NCBI GenBank assembly: GCA_005789375.1
Contig: SXXZ01000098.1
Location: 1-9,124 of the forward strand
Direction of reading: 5' to 3'
Source of the DNA: Verrucomicrobiales bacterium
Lineage (GTDB): Bacteria; Verrucomicrobiota; Verrucomicrobiae; Limisphaerales; UBA9464
DNA: 9,124 nucleotides
This document shows positions 1-7,032 of this stretch, piece after piece. The stretch's first letter is position 1; each line of letters opens with the position of its first letter. The notes below the pieces were generated by a model, which did no database searches, had not been told where the DNA came from, and saw only the letters and a program-made list of their open reading frames with translations. Both the position numbers and the translations under genes were made by a program.

Positions 1-1176
1 CCCGCGCAGGGAGAGATGCTGCTGTGGGGCATCGACGAATTGCTAGTCTACCACTACCTCGTGAGCGAGGCCTCACGCCAGATGACGGTCCCACTCGAAC
101 GTTTCTGGAGTGCTTCCAAGCAAGAACAAGCAGCCTATGTCTGGGAGGCGCTCTTCACTGAACATTCCCCCATCTCGGAAGCCTGCCGCGGCGTCCTTAC
201 CACACTCCACCTGCTCGGCATCGACGCCCGCAAGAGCGACCTCAAAAACCTGCGCAGTTGGTATGCCTCCCAGAACCCCCAGGACTTCATCAACCGCATC
301 CTGGAGAAGGCCAACATCGCCTCCATCTGCATGACGAACTCTCCGTTCGATCCCATCGAACGCCCGACCTGGGACCGAGGTTTCGCCCGGGATCCCCGCT
401 TCGTCGCAGCCCTACGCATCGACCCCCTACTCGTCGCCTGGCCAGAGACCTCCGTTTGGCTCCGCGATCAAGGCTATGCCGTTTCACGCGAACTCACCCC
501 TCAGACCCTCGGTGAAGTCCGACGATTTCTTGGCGACTGGACCCAGCGAATCGACAGCCGCTACTGCATGGTGTCGCTACCTCCGTCCTTTGCCTGGCCC
601 GCCGACTCCGAAATCGCCCGATTAATCGAAGGAGCCGTACTGCCGCATTGCCGCGATCAGGGACAAGCCTTTGCTCTAATGATGGGAGTGAAACGGGCCG
701 TGAACCCCCGTCTTCGGATGGCCGGCGACGGCGTAGGTCTGGCCGATTTGAATGCCCTTCAGGCCCTCTGTGCCGCGCATCCAGAAAACCGCTTCGTGGT
801 GACCTGCTTAGCGCGAGAGAACCAGCACGAGCTCGTCGTCTTGGCCCGCAAATTTCCAAACCTTCATCCCTTCGGTTGCTGGTGGTTTACCAACACCCCC
901 CAGCTCATCCGCGAAATTACCACGATGCGCCTAGAGTTGCTGGGGACCTCCTTCACGCCGCAGCATTCCGACGCCCGCGTCCTCGATCAGGTGCTCTACA
1001 AATGGCAGCACTCCAGGAGCATCCTTGCCGAAGCCTTAACTGAAAAATACACAGCAACTGCCGCAGCGGGCTGGGAGGTGACCGATCCAGAAATCCAACG
1101 CGACGTCACCGAACTCCTGGGCGGTGGGTTTCAGCGGTTTCTCTCGAGCGCTCGCATCCGTCCCGAAAAGCATTAA
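1..1176 (+). CDS. Glucuronate isomerase family protein (COG1904, UxaC-like), 5' end cut by window
   Basis: Uronate isomerases interconvert aldo- and ketohexuronates (e.g. glucuronate to fructuronate) in the cytoplasm; the substrate here is assumed from family only. Numbering residues from the ATG at base 16, the conserved GIDELLVYHYL segment lies at 4-14, a TNSPFDPIERP segment at 107-117, the family's tryptophan pair (CWWFTNTP) near 288-295, and a QHSDARVLDQ stretch near 316-325 that corresponds to the SDSR-type region of classical UxaC. The frame stays open from base 1 through the ATG, and the homologous start normally lies some 30-40 residues further upstream, in a part that carries the metal-binding HxH motif. 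The gene is therefore read as truncated by the window edge and not as starting at base 16. It ends with TAA, nine bases before the next gene on the same strand, so the two may be co-transcribed. The family call is firm, the substrate is not. Confidence 0.85.
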   Translation, partial: PAQGEMLLWGIDELLVYHYLVSEASRQMTVPLERFWSASKQEQAAYVWEALFTEHSPISEACRGVLTTLHLLGIDARKSDLKNLRSWYASQNPQDFINRILEKANIASICMTNSPFDPIERPTWDRGFARDPRFVAALRIDPLLVAWPETSVWLRDQGYAVSRELTPQTLGEVRRFLGDWTQRIDSRYCMVSLPPSFAWPADSEIARLIEGAVLPHCRDQGQAFALMMGVKRAVNPRLRMAGDGVGLADLNALQALCAAHPENRFVVTCLARENQHELVVLARKFPNLHPFGCWWFTNTPQLIREITTMRLELLGTSFTPQHSDARVLDQVLYKWQHSRSILAEALTEKYTATAAAGWEVTDPEIQRDVTELLGGGFQRFLSSARIRPEKH

Positions 1177-1185
1177 TCTGAACGC

Positions 1186-3423
1186 GTGCGCTCCACCCTG
1201 CTCTTTCTCTGCCTTCTGGGACTGGTCTCGGCAGAGGCTGCGTCGCTGAACCCCAAGTCGCAGCCGCAGAAGCCCGCCAGCAAATCGCCCGCACGAAGCA
1301 CCAAGACCACTTCTGAATCAACTGGCCGCACTACGGCCCAGTTGGTGGACAAAACCCGCACGGCCATTGTCCGGATTGACGGTCGGGGCCGTGACGGCAC
1401 CCAAGAGGGCGTCGGCACGGGATTTATTATCGCTGCGGAGGGTCTCATTGCCACCAGCTTGCACGTCATCGGCGAAGGAAGATCCGTGCAAGTACGCCTG
1501 GCCGACGGCAGCACTCCGGAGGTCATCGGCATCCACGCCTGGGATCGGCCGCATGATCTGGCTATTCTCAGGGTTCGGGCCACCGGGCTGAACGCCTTGC
1601 CTTTGGGGGACAGCGATACCTTGCCACAGGGAGCATCGGTCATCGCCTTAGGCCATCCCTTGGGCCTGAACCAGAGCGTCGTAGAAGGAGTTCTCTCTGC
1701 ACGTCGGGATCTTGAAGGACGCCCCATGCTGCAGTTGGCCATGCCGATCGAACCCGGTAACAGCGGAGGACCCTTGCTCGATCGATCGGGCCACGTCCAC
1801 GGCATCGTCAATGCCAAGAGCCTGCTGACCCAAAATCTCGGTTTTGCCACGCCCGCCAATCACCTCAAGGCTCTGCTCAAGCAACCCAACCCCATGGCCA
1901 TGGATCGCTGGTTGCGTCAGGGGGCTCTCAACACCAACCAGTGGGAATCCTTCCTGGGTTCCCATTGGCGCCAGAAAGGCGGCCGGATTTTAGTGGAGGG
2001 CGCGGGCGCAGGTTTTGGCGGTCGTGCCTATCTCTTGAAACGCGACGCCGCTCAAGAAGGCACCGAACTTCAGGTCTCCGTTCGTCTCGATGACAATTCT
2101 GGGGCCGCCGGATTGATCTTTGCCGGCGATGAAAAGGGTCGGCACTACGGCTTCTACCCGACCGGCGGAGAACTCCGTCTAACCGCCTTCGAGGGACCTG
2201 ATATCTTTTCGTGGAGAATCCTGGGCACGGTGCCTTCGGCCGCGTATCGCAGTGGCGACTGGAACAGCCTCCGAGTGCGGCGAGCGGACGGAGTCTGGGA
2301 ATGCTCCGTCAATGGCGATGTAGTTTTCCGAAGCAAAGACAGTGCGCTCAATGGCTCTCGGGTCGGCTTGGCAAAATTCCGCAACACCGCCGCGGAGTTC
2401 CGCGACTTTCGTGTGGGCAATGCCGAGGCAGAGGCAGAGTTGCCGCCCGATGTGGTGGCCAGCTTCACGGCAGGACGCGAACCGCGGGAAGCACTCAAAG
2501 CCCACCCGGGGCCCGCCGATCGATTCCTCCAAGAACGTGCTCAGCGCCTGGAGAGCGAGGCGACCCGTTTGCGCAAACTAGCGAAGGAACTGCACCGCGA
2601 AATTGCCCGTGAAGCCTTGGTATCGGAGCTGTCAGGCGCGGCGTCCGAGATTCGCCTGACCCACGCCACACTACTGCTGGCCTGGCACGATCATCCCGGA
2701 CTCAATATCACCGACACCGAACGGCAATTGGCAGAACTGGGCACGGAAGCTCGGTTGCTGGTCAGTCAGGCCAAAACCGGGCCGGACCGAATCGCAGCCC
2801 TCCGCCAATTCTTGTTCGAAGAGCAAGGCTTCCATGGGAGTCGGGGCGACTACCGCAATCCGGCCAACAGTCACCTGCAAAGCGTGCTCGAAGACCGCGA
2901 AGGCATTCCCATCACTCTGAGCATAGTGTTCTTAGAGGTGGCCAAAGCAGCGGGCATTGAGCACCTGGAGGGCCTGCCCCTGCCCGGTCACTTTCTGGTG
3001 CGCCATGCACCGCCGGGAGAACCCGCCCGACTCTATGATCCCTTCAATGGCGGCATCCCCATCACCTTTTCCGAGGCCGACGAACTGGGGACTGAAAGTG
3101 CCGGGGTGCCCATCCGCAGTGAATTTCTCGAAGCAGCCAGCCCACGATCCATTCTCATTCGAATGATCAACAATTTGCGAAGCTTCACGATGGAGCGCTC
3201 TGGAATCGAAGCAGCCCTACCCTATTCTGACTTGCTGGTCGCACTGGCCCCAGATGCACGCAGTGCGGCGGCGGAACGGGTCGATCGAGCCCGGCTCAAA
3301 TCCCAGATCGGAGATCGCGACGGCGCCGCAGCCGACCTCCGGGCGGTTCTTGAAACCGTGCCGACGGGCCCTCAGGAGGCGCGTATCCGAGAGGCCCTCA
3401 AAGCCCTAGAGAATCGCCCCTGA
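1186..3423 (+). CDS. Secreted trypsin-like (HtrA-type) serine protease fused to a ConA/LamG-like domain and a SirB1-type transglutaminase-like/TPR module
   Basis: The start is GTG; the next in-frame Met is near residue 181, and only this start gives the hydrophobic signal peptide (residues 1-19, likely cleavage after SAEAA). No clear Shine-Dalgarno precedes it. A Lys/Ser/Thr-rich linker (20-50) leads into an S1C protease domain (about 50-230) with catalytic His93 (SLHVIG), Asp124 (HDLAIL) and Ser193 (GNSGGP). No PDZ domain follows, unlike DegP. Residues 245-412 resemble a ConA-like/DUF1080-type sandwich (GDWNSLRVRR, ECSVNGDVVF). A charged helix (445-490) precedes a SirB1/Transglut_core2 domain (about 510-640; EEQGFHGSRGDY, REGIPITLS, LPGHFLVRH, YDPFNGG) and the helical TPR-like tail typical of SirB1 (650-745). 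The protein has only two cysteines, Cys9 in the signal peptide and Cys373 in the sandwich, so the transglutaminase-like part cannot be a Cys enzyme. Likely periplasmic; substrate unknown. Confidence 0.88.
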   Translation: MRSTLLFLCLLGLVSAEAASLNPKSQPQKPASKSPARSTKTTSESTGRTTAQLVDKTRTAIVRIDGRGRDGTQEGVGTGFIIAAEGLIATSLHVIGEGRSVQVRLADGSTPEVIGIHAWDRPHDLAILRVRATGLNALPLGDSDTLPQGASVIALGHPLGLNQSVVEGVLSARRDLEGRPMLQLAMPIEPGNSGGPLLDRSGHVHGIVNAKSLLTQNLGFATPANHLKALLKQPNPMAMDRWLRQGALNTNQWESFLGSHWRQKGGRILVEGAGAGFGGRAYLLKRDAAQEGTELQVSVRLDDNSGAAGLIFAGDEKGRHYGFYPTGGELRLTAFEGPDIFSWRILGTVPSAAYRSGDWNSLRVRRADGVWECSVNGDVVFRSKDSALNGSRVGLAKFRNTAAEFRDFRVGNAEAEAELPPDVVASFTAGREPREALKAHPGPADRFLQERAQRLESEATRLRKLAKELHREIAREALVSELSGAASEIRLTHATLLLAWHDHPGLNITDTERQLAELGTEARLLVSQAKTGPDRIAALRQFLFEEQGFHGSRGDYRNPANSHLQSVLEDREGIPITLSIVFLEVAKAAGIEHLEGLPLPGHFLVRHAPPGEPARLYDPFNGGIPITFSEADELGTESAGVPIRSEFLEAASPRSILIRMINNLRSFTMERSGIEAALPYSDLLVALAPDARSAAAERVDRARLKSQIGDRDGAAADLRAVLETVPTGPQEARIREALKALENRP

Positions 3424-3438
3424 CGATCCGGAGACAGG

Positions 3439-3466
3439 ACCGCCGTGGGGTGACGTCGGTAATTTT
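3439..3466 (+). terminator. Weak intrinsic terminator after the protease fusion gene
   Basis: ACCG (3439-3442) pairs with CGGT (3457-3460) and CGT (3444-3446) with ACG (3453-3455), with one C/T mismatch and a six-base loop, followed by AATTTT. The stem is short and the T-run interrupted. It begins 16 bases past the protease stop codon and points the right way for rightward transcription. Read leftward it has no T-tract, so it would not serve the opposing regulator gene. Confidence 0.4.
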
Positions 3467-3478
3467 ACAGCCCGCTGG

Positions 3479-3931
3479 CTAACGGACCGGCGGCACCTTC
3501 GAGAGTTTGCGTTGCAGGGATCGGCGGTGGATGCCCAACCGACGGGCCGCAGCGGAGATATTCCCATCACAGTCACTCAGGGCCCGCTGAATGTGAACCC
3601 ACTCGAGTCGTTGCAACGACTGCATAGAATCTTCTGGAGGCTCCTTCATTTGCCCAATGCGCCTCAACTCGGCCAAGGCTTTGGAGGCCTCGTTGACACC
3701 CACCATCCAGACCTCCGACGCACCGCCGGTGCCTTCTATCGAGGGAGTTTCAGAACCCGCGACTCCCAGGTGGCGCCGCTGTTCACCCCAAGGCAAAACC
3801 CGCAGGCCTAACGATTCCAACGCAACCCGGACCCGCGCGGTCTGGCCCGGGTCTCCTGTTATCACCAGAGTTGGAAGGCTCGACCCGACCGAATCGGGTC
3901 TTGGTGTCGCCTCAGGGGTGTTTGCGGCCAT
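3479..3931 (-). CDS. Fis-family DNA-binding regulator with degenerate receiver-like N-terminus (RegA/ActR/PrrA-like)
   Basis: This 150-residue protein ends in a strongly conserved Fis-type helix-turn-helix (about 108-146): [14 protein letters not shown], then [20 protein letters not shown], closely resembling the C-terminus of RegA/ActR/PrrA response regulators. Before it, residues 20-95 begin like a receiver domain (strand TLVITGD, then a helix), but the usual acidic pair is reduced to one Asp (Asp27), and the strand expected to carry the phosphoacceptor reads SEVWMVGV with no Asp. The region is about 75 residues rather than about 115. It is therefore probably not phosphorylated by a histidine kinase. 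The ATG lies 19 bases downstream of the PepSY gene's stop, suggesting it is the last gene of the receptor-PepSY operon and perhaps its regulator. No sensor kinase is visible. An ordinary stand-alone Fis-like protein is the alternative. Confidence 0.8.
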   Translation of the reverse strand: MAANTPEATPRPDSVGSSLPTLVITGDPGQTARVRVALESLGLRVLPWGEQRRHLGVAGSETPSIEGTGGASEVWMVGVNEASKALAELRRIGQMKEPPEDSMQSLQRLEWVHIQRALSDCDGNISAAARRLGIHRRSLQRKLSKVPPVR

Positions 3932-3950
3932 GGCAACTAGAGAAAATTGA

Positions 3951-4667
3951 TCACTCGGTGCCGGATCCGACGCGCGGCCGGGTGGCTACAAAGAGGATCA
4001 CCCCGGACAGGCTCAGCCCGAAAATGCCGGCCGTTCCCGCAACCAGAATTCCATCGCGCAGCACCTTGTTGGGAATAAAGGACAGCTTGTGCAAGTTGCT
4101 GAAAAGGTTGGCCTCCCATTGCCGACCGTCGTCGGTAAAGCGAGTCACGCTCTCGGTCATTGTGCTCACATAGACTCGCCGTCCCGCCGGATCGCCCGTC
4201 TCCATCCGGTACACCGGGAGGATGCGGAAAATCGGTATGTATTCGGAGTCAAAGGCCGTCAATAAAGCTGTTTTCCGGACCGCTGCGCCCCCGAAAAATC
4301 GCGTGGCAATTTCAGCGGCGAATACCTCATCGCGCTCCGGAACTAACTTGCCCGTGGCGCCGCTGACGTAAGCGGGGGCCTTGGCCTCCCGCGTCCAAAC
4401 TACGTAGGTAGGTTCTCCCGCGATCATCCTCAAGTTCACTGCCCGAACCCCACTCGCCGCTGAGGGCACCGCTTGGACAGCGTGTGCCAATGGAATTTGC
4501 ACGGTGCTCACCGGTATTTCAGGACCACTGGGAATAGCTTTGGGAGGCGGATCCTGTGTCCAAGTCATGACCTGATGAATTACGCCGCTGGAGGAGGCCA
4601 GCAGCGCACTCAAACTGAAGGCCAATCCGAGCCATCGATGCAGTTGACGGAGAGTTTTTGGGTTCAT
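3951..4667 (-). CDS. PepSY domain-containing inner-membrane protein (PepSY_TM / PiuB-like, two-helix form)
   Basis: Translation from the ATG at 4667 gives 238 residues opening [17 protein letters not shown], the classic PepSY_TM start. A longer in-frame ATG at 4754 exists but would overlap the receptor gene by about 60 bases and adds 29 non-conserved residues, so it was not used. Helix 1 spans about 12-33, a periplasmic part with PepSY character about 50-185 ([23 protein letters not shown]), and helix 2 about 206-227. His10, His31 and His193 flank the helices and could be metal or heme ligands; this is inference. Many PiuB-like proteins have four helices and two PepSY parts; this is a single-unit form. 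Proteins of this class are commonly encoded beside siderophore receptors and are implicated in ferric reduction or chelate processing. It lies 25 bases after the receptor stop and 19 before the Fis regulator. Confidence 0.83.
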   Translation of the reverse strand: MNPKTLRQLHRWLGLAFSLSALLASSSGVIHQVMTWTQDPPPKAIPSGPEIPVSTVQIPLAHAVQAVPSAASGVRAVNLRMIAGEPTYVVWTREAKAPAYVSGATGKLVPERDEVFAAEIATRFFGGAAVRKTALLTAFDSEYIPIFRILPVYRMETGDPAGRRVYVSTMTESVTRFTDDGRQWEANLFSNLHKLSFIPNKVLRDGILVAGTAGIFGLSLSGVILFVATRPRVGSGTE

Positions 4668-4692
4668 GAAATCTTGAGAATACAGCGTTGGG

Positions 4693-6795
4693 TCAGAAGC
4701 GGATCTCGACCCCGCCGAAGAAAGATCGCCCGTCGCCCGGGTTGTAGGCGGCACTGGCCGGAGTGGCCCGATTCAGGACCCCGGTGGTGGCGATGTAGGC
4801 CTTGTCGGTGAGGTTGCGAGCATCGAAGAACATCGAGACTCCGCGCCGCGTCTGGTAGCCGACCCGAAGCCCGAGGATCGCATATTCTGGCGCATTGGCC
4901 GCATCCGTGTTGGCCAAGTCGATGGCGTAGGACTCAGGAGCCCATTCGACGTTCGGGCCGAAGTAAAATCCGCTCGGGTGCTGGTACTTCAACTCACCCC
5001 GAAGGTAGTGCCGAGGAACACCCGGCAAACGGTTGTCGCCATAGGTTGTATCCCCGTCGAAGCGGAAATCGTTGAACAAGTAATTGCCCTGAAGGCGAAT
5101 ACCGTCGTTCGCGACCTCGGCTCCCGTCGCCAGAAGACCATCGACCACTCGCCAACCCCCACCCAACTCCACGCCCCGGTGGATGGTCCGTCCTGCATTC
5201 AAGGTCTGGGTGATGGGGGGATTAAAATTACCCACCTGAAGGCTCAGAAGTTCATCCTCCAACCACGCCTGATACAACGACGCGTCCCAGTCGAAACGAC
5301 CCAATTTCCCCCGCGTTCCCAATTCTAGCGTAGTGCCCGTTTGAGCGTTCAATTGCACGAGCCCATTGGTGGCACCGGGGGTTGCTGGCCGGCTCAACTC
5401 ACCGAAGGTGGGGGGCTCAAAGTTGCGGCTCACATTGCCAAAGACCTGAACGCCGCTGGCGGCCTCCCAGATCGCTCCCAGCTTGGGATTGAATCCGAGA
5501 TAATCTTGAGTGTCGGTTTGATCACCGTCGGCTAGGAACCGATCGGCGAACTTCCGACGGGAGTAGGTGATGGAACTGCCCCCCACCAGACTCCATCGGT
5601 CGTTGAGTTTGAGCGAGTCTTCGAAGTAGGTGTCCAGATTGGCTGAAGTCTGAGTACTTTCAGCCGTCTTGGCCCCGCGTCGCGGCTTCCCGGCAAACGA
5701 TCCGTTCACGAAGCGGTTGTCCTCCGCCCAGCCATAGACGGGTGCGAAACCGGCGGTCAGGCGGTTATCGTATCCGGCGATCTCGCTCGAATGAACCATG
5801 CGGGCATCCAAGCCCAGATCATTCGAATTCTGGTCCAGAATTTGAAAAATTGGATGGTTCAAATCCTTGTAACTCCAGAATCCGGAGACTTGCGCCTGAG
5901 TTTGATCCGAGGTCCAAGCCAAACGATCACTCAATCGGTAGAGCGAGTAGTCGCGCTTCTGGTCACCGGCGAAACTCCCCAACCGGGGATTGTTCAGGGC
6001 GTTGCTGAGCGACAAGGATCCCGGCAACTGCGAATCGGTCCGCACCGCAGTGAACCACAGGCGATTCTCCAACTGATCCGAAATGCGATAACCAACATTG
6101 GCCATCATCCGATCGGCTTCCTGCGCGGCATGTTGGCGGTAACCGTCCTGGATGAAGTGCGTGAGACTCGCGTAGTAGTCGGCAGGACCCGACGAAAACC
6201 CACTGCTCACCTGCCCTCGCAAATACCCGAAGGATCCCAATTCGAGACGGGATTGGAACGGACTGGCATCCCGGCCCGTGGAGCTCACGAAATTCACCGC
6301 CCCACCCAGCGTGGTGCCGCCGTAGCGCAAGGCATTGGCGCCGCGCCACACCTCAATGTAGCGGGTCGACAACGGTTCGATGGACTGCATGTCCACGCCG
6401 CCATCGGCCAAGTTCAGCGGTGTGCCATCTTGAAGAATCTTTAGACCGCGTCCGTGGAAGGTTCGCTGAAGACCCGATCCGCGGATCGAAATCCGGGCCT
6501 CCTCGGACCCGAAGCGGGACTGAACGTAGACCCCGGTTGTGAAGTCGAGAGCATCGCGCAACGTGGAGGCTCGGCCTTGGCGCACCGTGTCGCCATCCAC
6601 CAGGCTCGTGCCGCCGGGGACGCGGGCCAGTTCTGCAGCCGCAGCAGTTATTGAGGGCACGGTGAGGCTGGGCTCCGACACACCCTCGACGACGACTTTA
6701 GGCAAGGTTTTGGATTCGGCCGCCTGAAGCATGGAAGCACCCAGGATAGCGGTGACGCAGGACGTAACGGAAACAGCAGAAATTGAAGAATTCAC
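4693..6795 (-). CDS. TonB-dependent outer-membrane receptor (probable metal-chelate/siderophore type)
   Basis: The protein has 700 residues, normal for a receptor without an N-terminal signalling (STN) domain. The GTG at 6795 is the only usual start codon after an in-frame TGA upstream, and the next ATG (Met22) would remove the signal peptide (about 1-26, ending LQAA). A likely TonB box, LPKVVVEG (31-38), is followed by the plug domain (about 50-172; RISIRGSGLQRTFHGRG, IEVWRGANALRYGGTTLGGA). The remainder is a barrel with alternating aromatic strands (e.g. NVSRNFEPPTFGELSRP, and DARNLTDKAYIATTGVLN near the end), closing with a terminal Phe (EIRF) as expected for Bam-dependent insertion. The plug resembles FecA-like and generic siderophore receptors, and the PepSY partner supports a metal-chelate substrate, but the ligand cannot be read from sequence. 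It probably heads an operon with the PepSY and Fis genes. No clear Shine-Dalgarno is seen. Confidence 0.92.
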   Translation of the reverse strand: MNSSISAVSVTSCVTAILGASMLQAAESKTLPKVVVEGVSEPSLTVPSITAAAAELARVPGGTSLVDGDTVRQGRASTLRDALDFTTGVYVQSRFGSEEARISIRGSGLQRTFHGRGLKILQDGTPLNLADGGVDMQSIEPLSTRYIEVWRGANALRYGGTTLGGAVNFVSSTGRDASPFQSRLELGSFGYLRGQVSSGFSSGPADYYASLTHFIQDGYRQHAAQEADRMMANVGYRISDQLENRLWFTAVRTDSQLPGSLSLSNALNNPRLGSFAGDQKRDYSLYRLSDRLAWTSDQTQAQVSGFWSYKDLNHPIFQILDQNSNDLGLDARMVHSSEIAGYDNRLTAGFAPVYGWAEDNRFVNGSFAGKPRRGAKTAESTQTSANLDTYFEDSLKLNDRWSLVGGSSITYSRRKFADRFLADGDQTDTQDYLGFNPKLGAIWEAASGVQVFGNVSRNFEPPTFGELSRPATPGATNGLVQLNAQTGTTLELGTRGKLGRFDWDASLYQAWLEDELLSLQVGNFNPPITQTLNAGRTIHRGVELGGGWRVVDGLLATGAEVANDGIRLQGNYLFNDFRFDGDTTYGDNRLPGVPRHYLRGELKYQHPSGFYFGPNVEWAPESYAIDLANTDAANAPEYAILGLRVGYQTRRGVSMFFDARNLTDKAYIATTGVLNRATPASAAYNPGDGRSFFGGVEIRF

Positions 6796-6917
6796 GACAG
6801 TTGAACAACGAACGATTGATACAGAGGACTCCGAATGGGATTCCCGGAAACGGACCGCACCTCACCGGAAACAGGCGCGACCCAACACATCGGGACAGGG
6901 ATTTCCGGCGATTCACG

Positions 6918-6930
6918 AGGACTGAGTCCT
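6918..6930. repeat. 13-bp dyad, AGGACT-G-AGTCCT
   Basis: Perfect inverted repeat with six-base arms and a one-base centre. The centre is too small for an RNA hairpin loop without opening the inner pairs, so a protein-binding operator is the more natural reading. It starts about 120 bases upstream of the receptor start codon. The left arm AGGACT recurs at 6825-6830. Confidence 0.45.
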
Positions 6931-6931
6931 G

Positions 6932-6986
6932 TCAAACGGACCACAGCGCGGCTTACTTAAGCCAATACGGACCTGTGTGCGTTTGA
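6932..6986. repeat. Three nested inverted repeats (cruciform-like or structured RNA element)
   Basis: TCAAACG (6932-6938) is complementary to CGTTTGA (6980-6986); inside it CACAG (6942-6946) pairs with CTGTG (6973-6977); innermost GGCTTA (6950-6955) pairs with TAAGCC (6958-6963) across two bases. Spacers are 3/2 and 3/9 bases. This totals 18 pairs in 55 bases in the order needed for one long irregular hairpin. It lies in the receptor leader, 46 bases past the stop of the HPCALCK gene, and might be a terminator-like or attenuator structure or an operator. No T-run follows on the minus strand. Confidence 0.5.
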
Positions 6987-7032
6987 AGGAGGATCCGGGA
7001 CGCAGCCCGAACCCCTCAAGATTCACCGAAAA

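Larger units (their letters stand above)
6796..7032 (-). promoter_or_regulatory. Repeat-rich leader upstream of the TonB receptor gene
   Basis: This 237-bp gap has no credible gene. It holds three copies of ACGGACC (6850-6856, 6936-6942, 6967-6973), two copies of CCGGAAAC spaced 21 bases (6844 and 6865), two copies of GAGGACT (6824-6830, 6917-6923), an odd-length dyad (6918-6930) and nested inverted repeats (6932-6986). It is presumed to contain the promoter and control sites of the receptor operon. I could not identify a convincing -35/-10 pair, a recognisable Fur box, or the conserved core of a cobalamin riboswitch. Confidence 0.5.

Noticed and set aside
1173..1859. 228-aa open frame antisense to the protease gene
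   Set aside because: It lies opposite a gene with clear protease motifs, has no recognisable domain, and is explained by GC-rich codon structure.
4668..4754. Upstream ATG start for the PepSY protein
   Set aside because: It would overlap the receptor gene's 3' end and add non-conserved sequence ahead of the typical LHRWLGL start.
5791..6444. 217-aa open frame antisense to the TonB receptor gene
   Set aside because: It covers conserved plug and barrel codons on the other strand, with Arg/Pro/Gln-rich composition typical of a shadow frame.
6698..6916. 72-aa minus-strand frame over the receptor start
   Set aside because: It overlaps the signal-peptide coding region in a different frame and has no recognisable features.
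6986..6992. Perfect AAGGAGG ribosome-binding sequence on the + strand
   Set aside because: No ATG, GTG or TTG follows at usable distance and no + strand gene begins there; its complement is the start of the TCCTTC run on the minus strand.
6796..7032. Cobalamin riboswitch in the receptor leader
   Set aside because: A loosely similar stretch was seen, but the B12 box and the conserved core order could not be found, so it is not supported.
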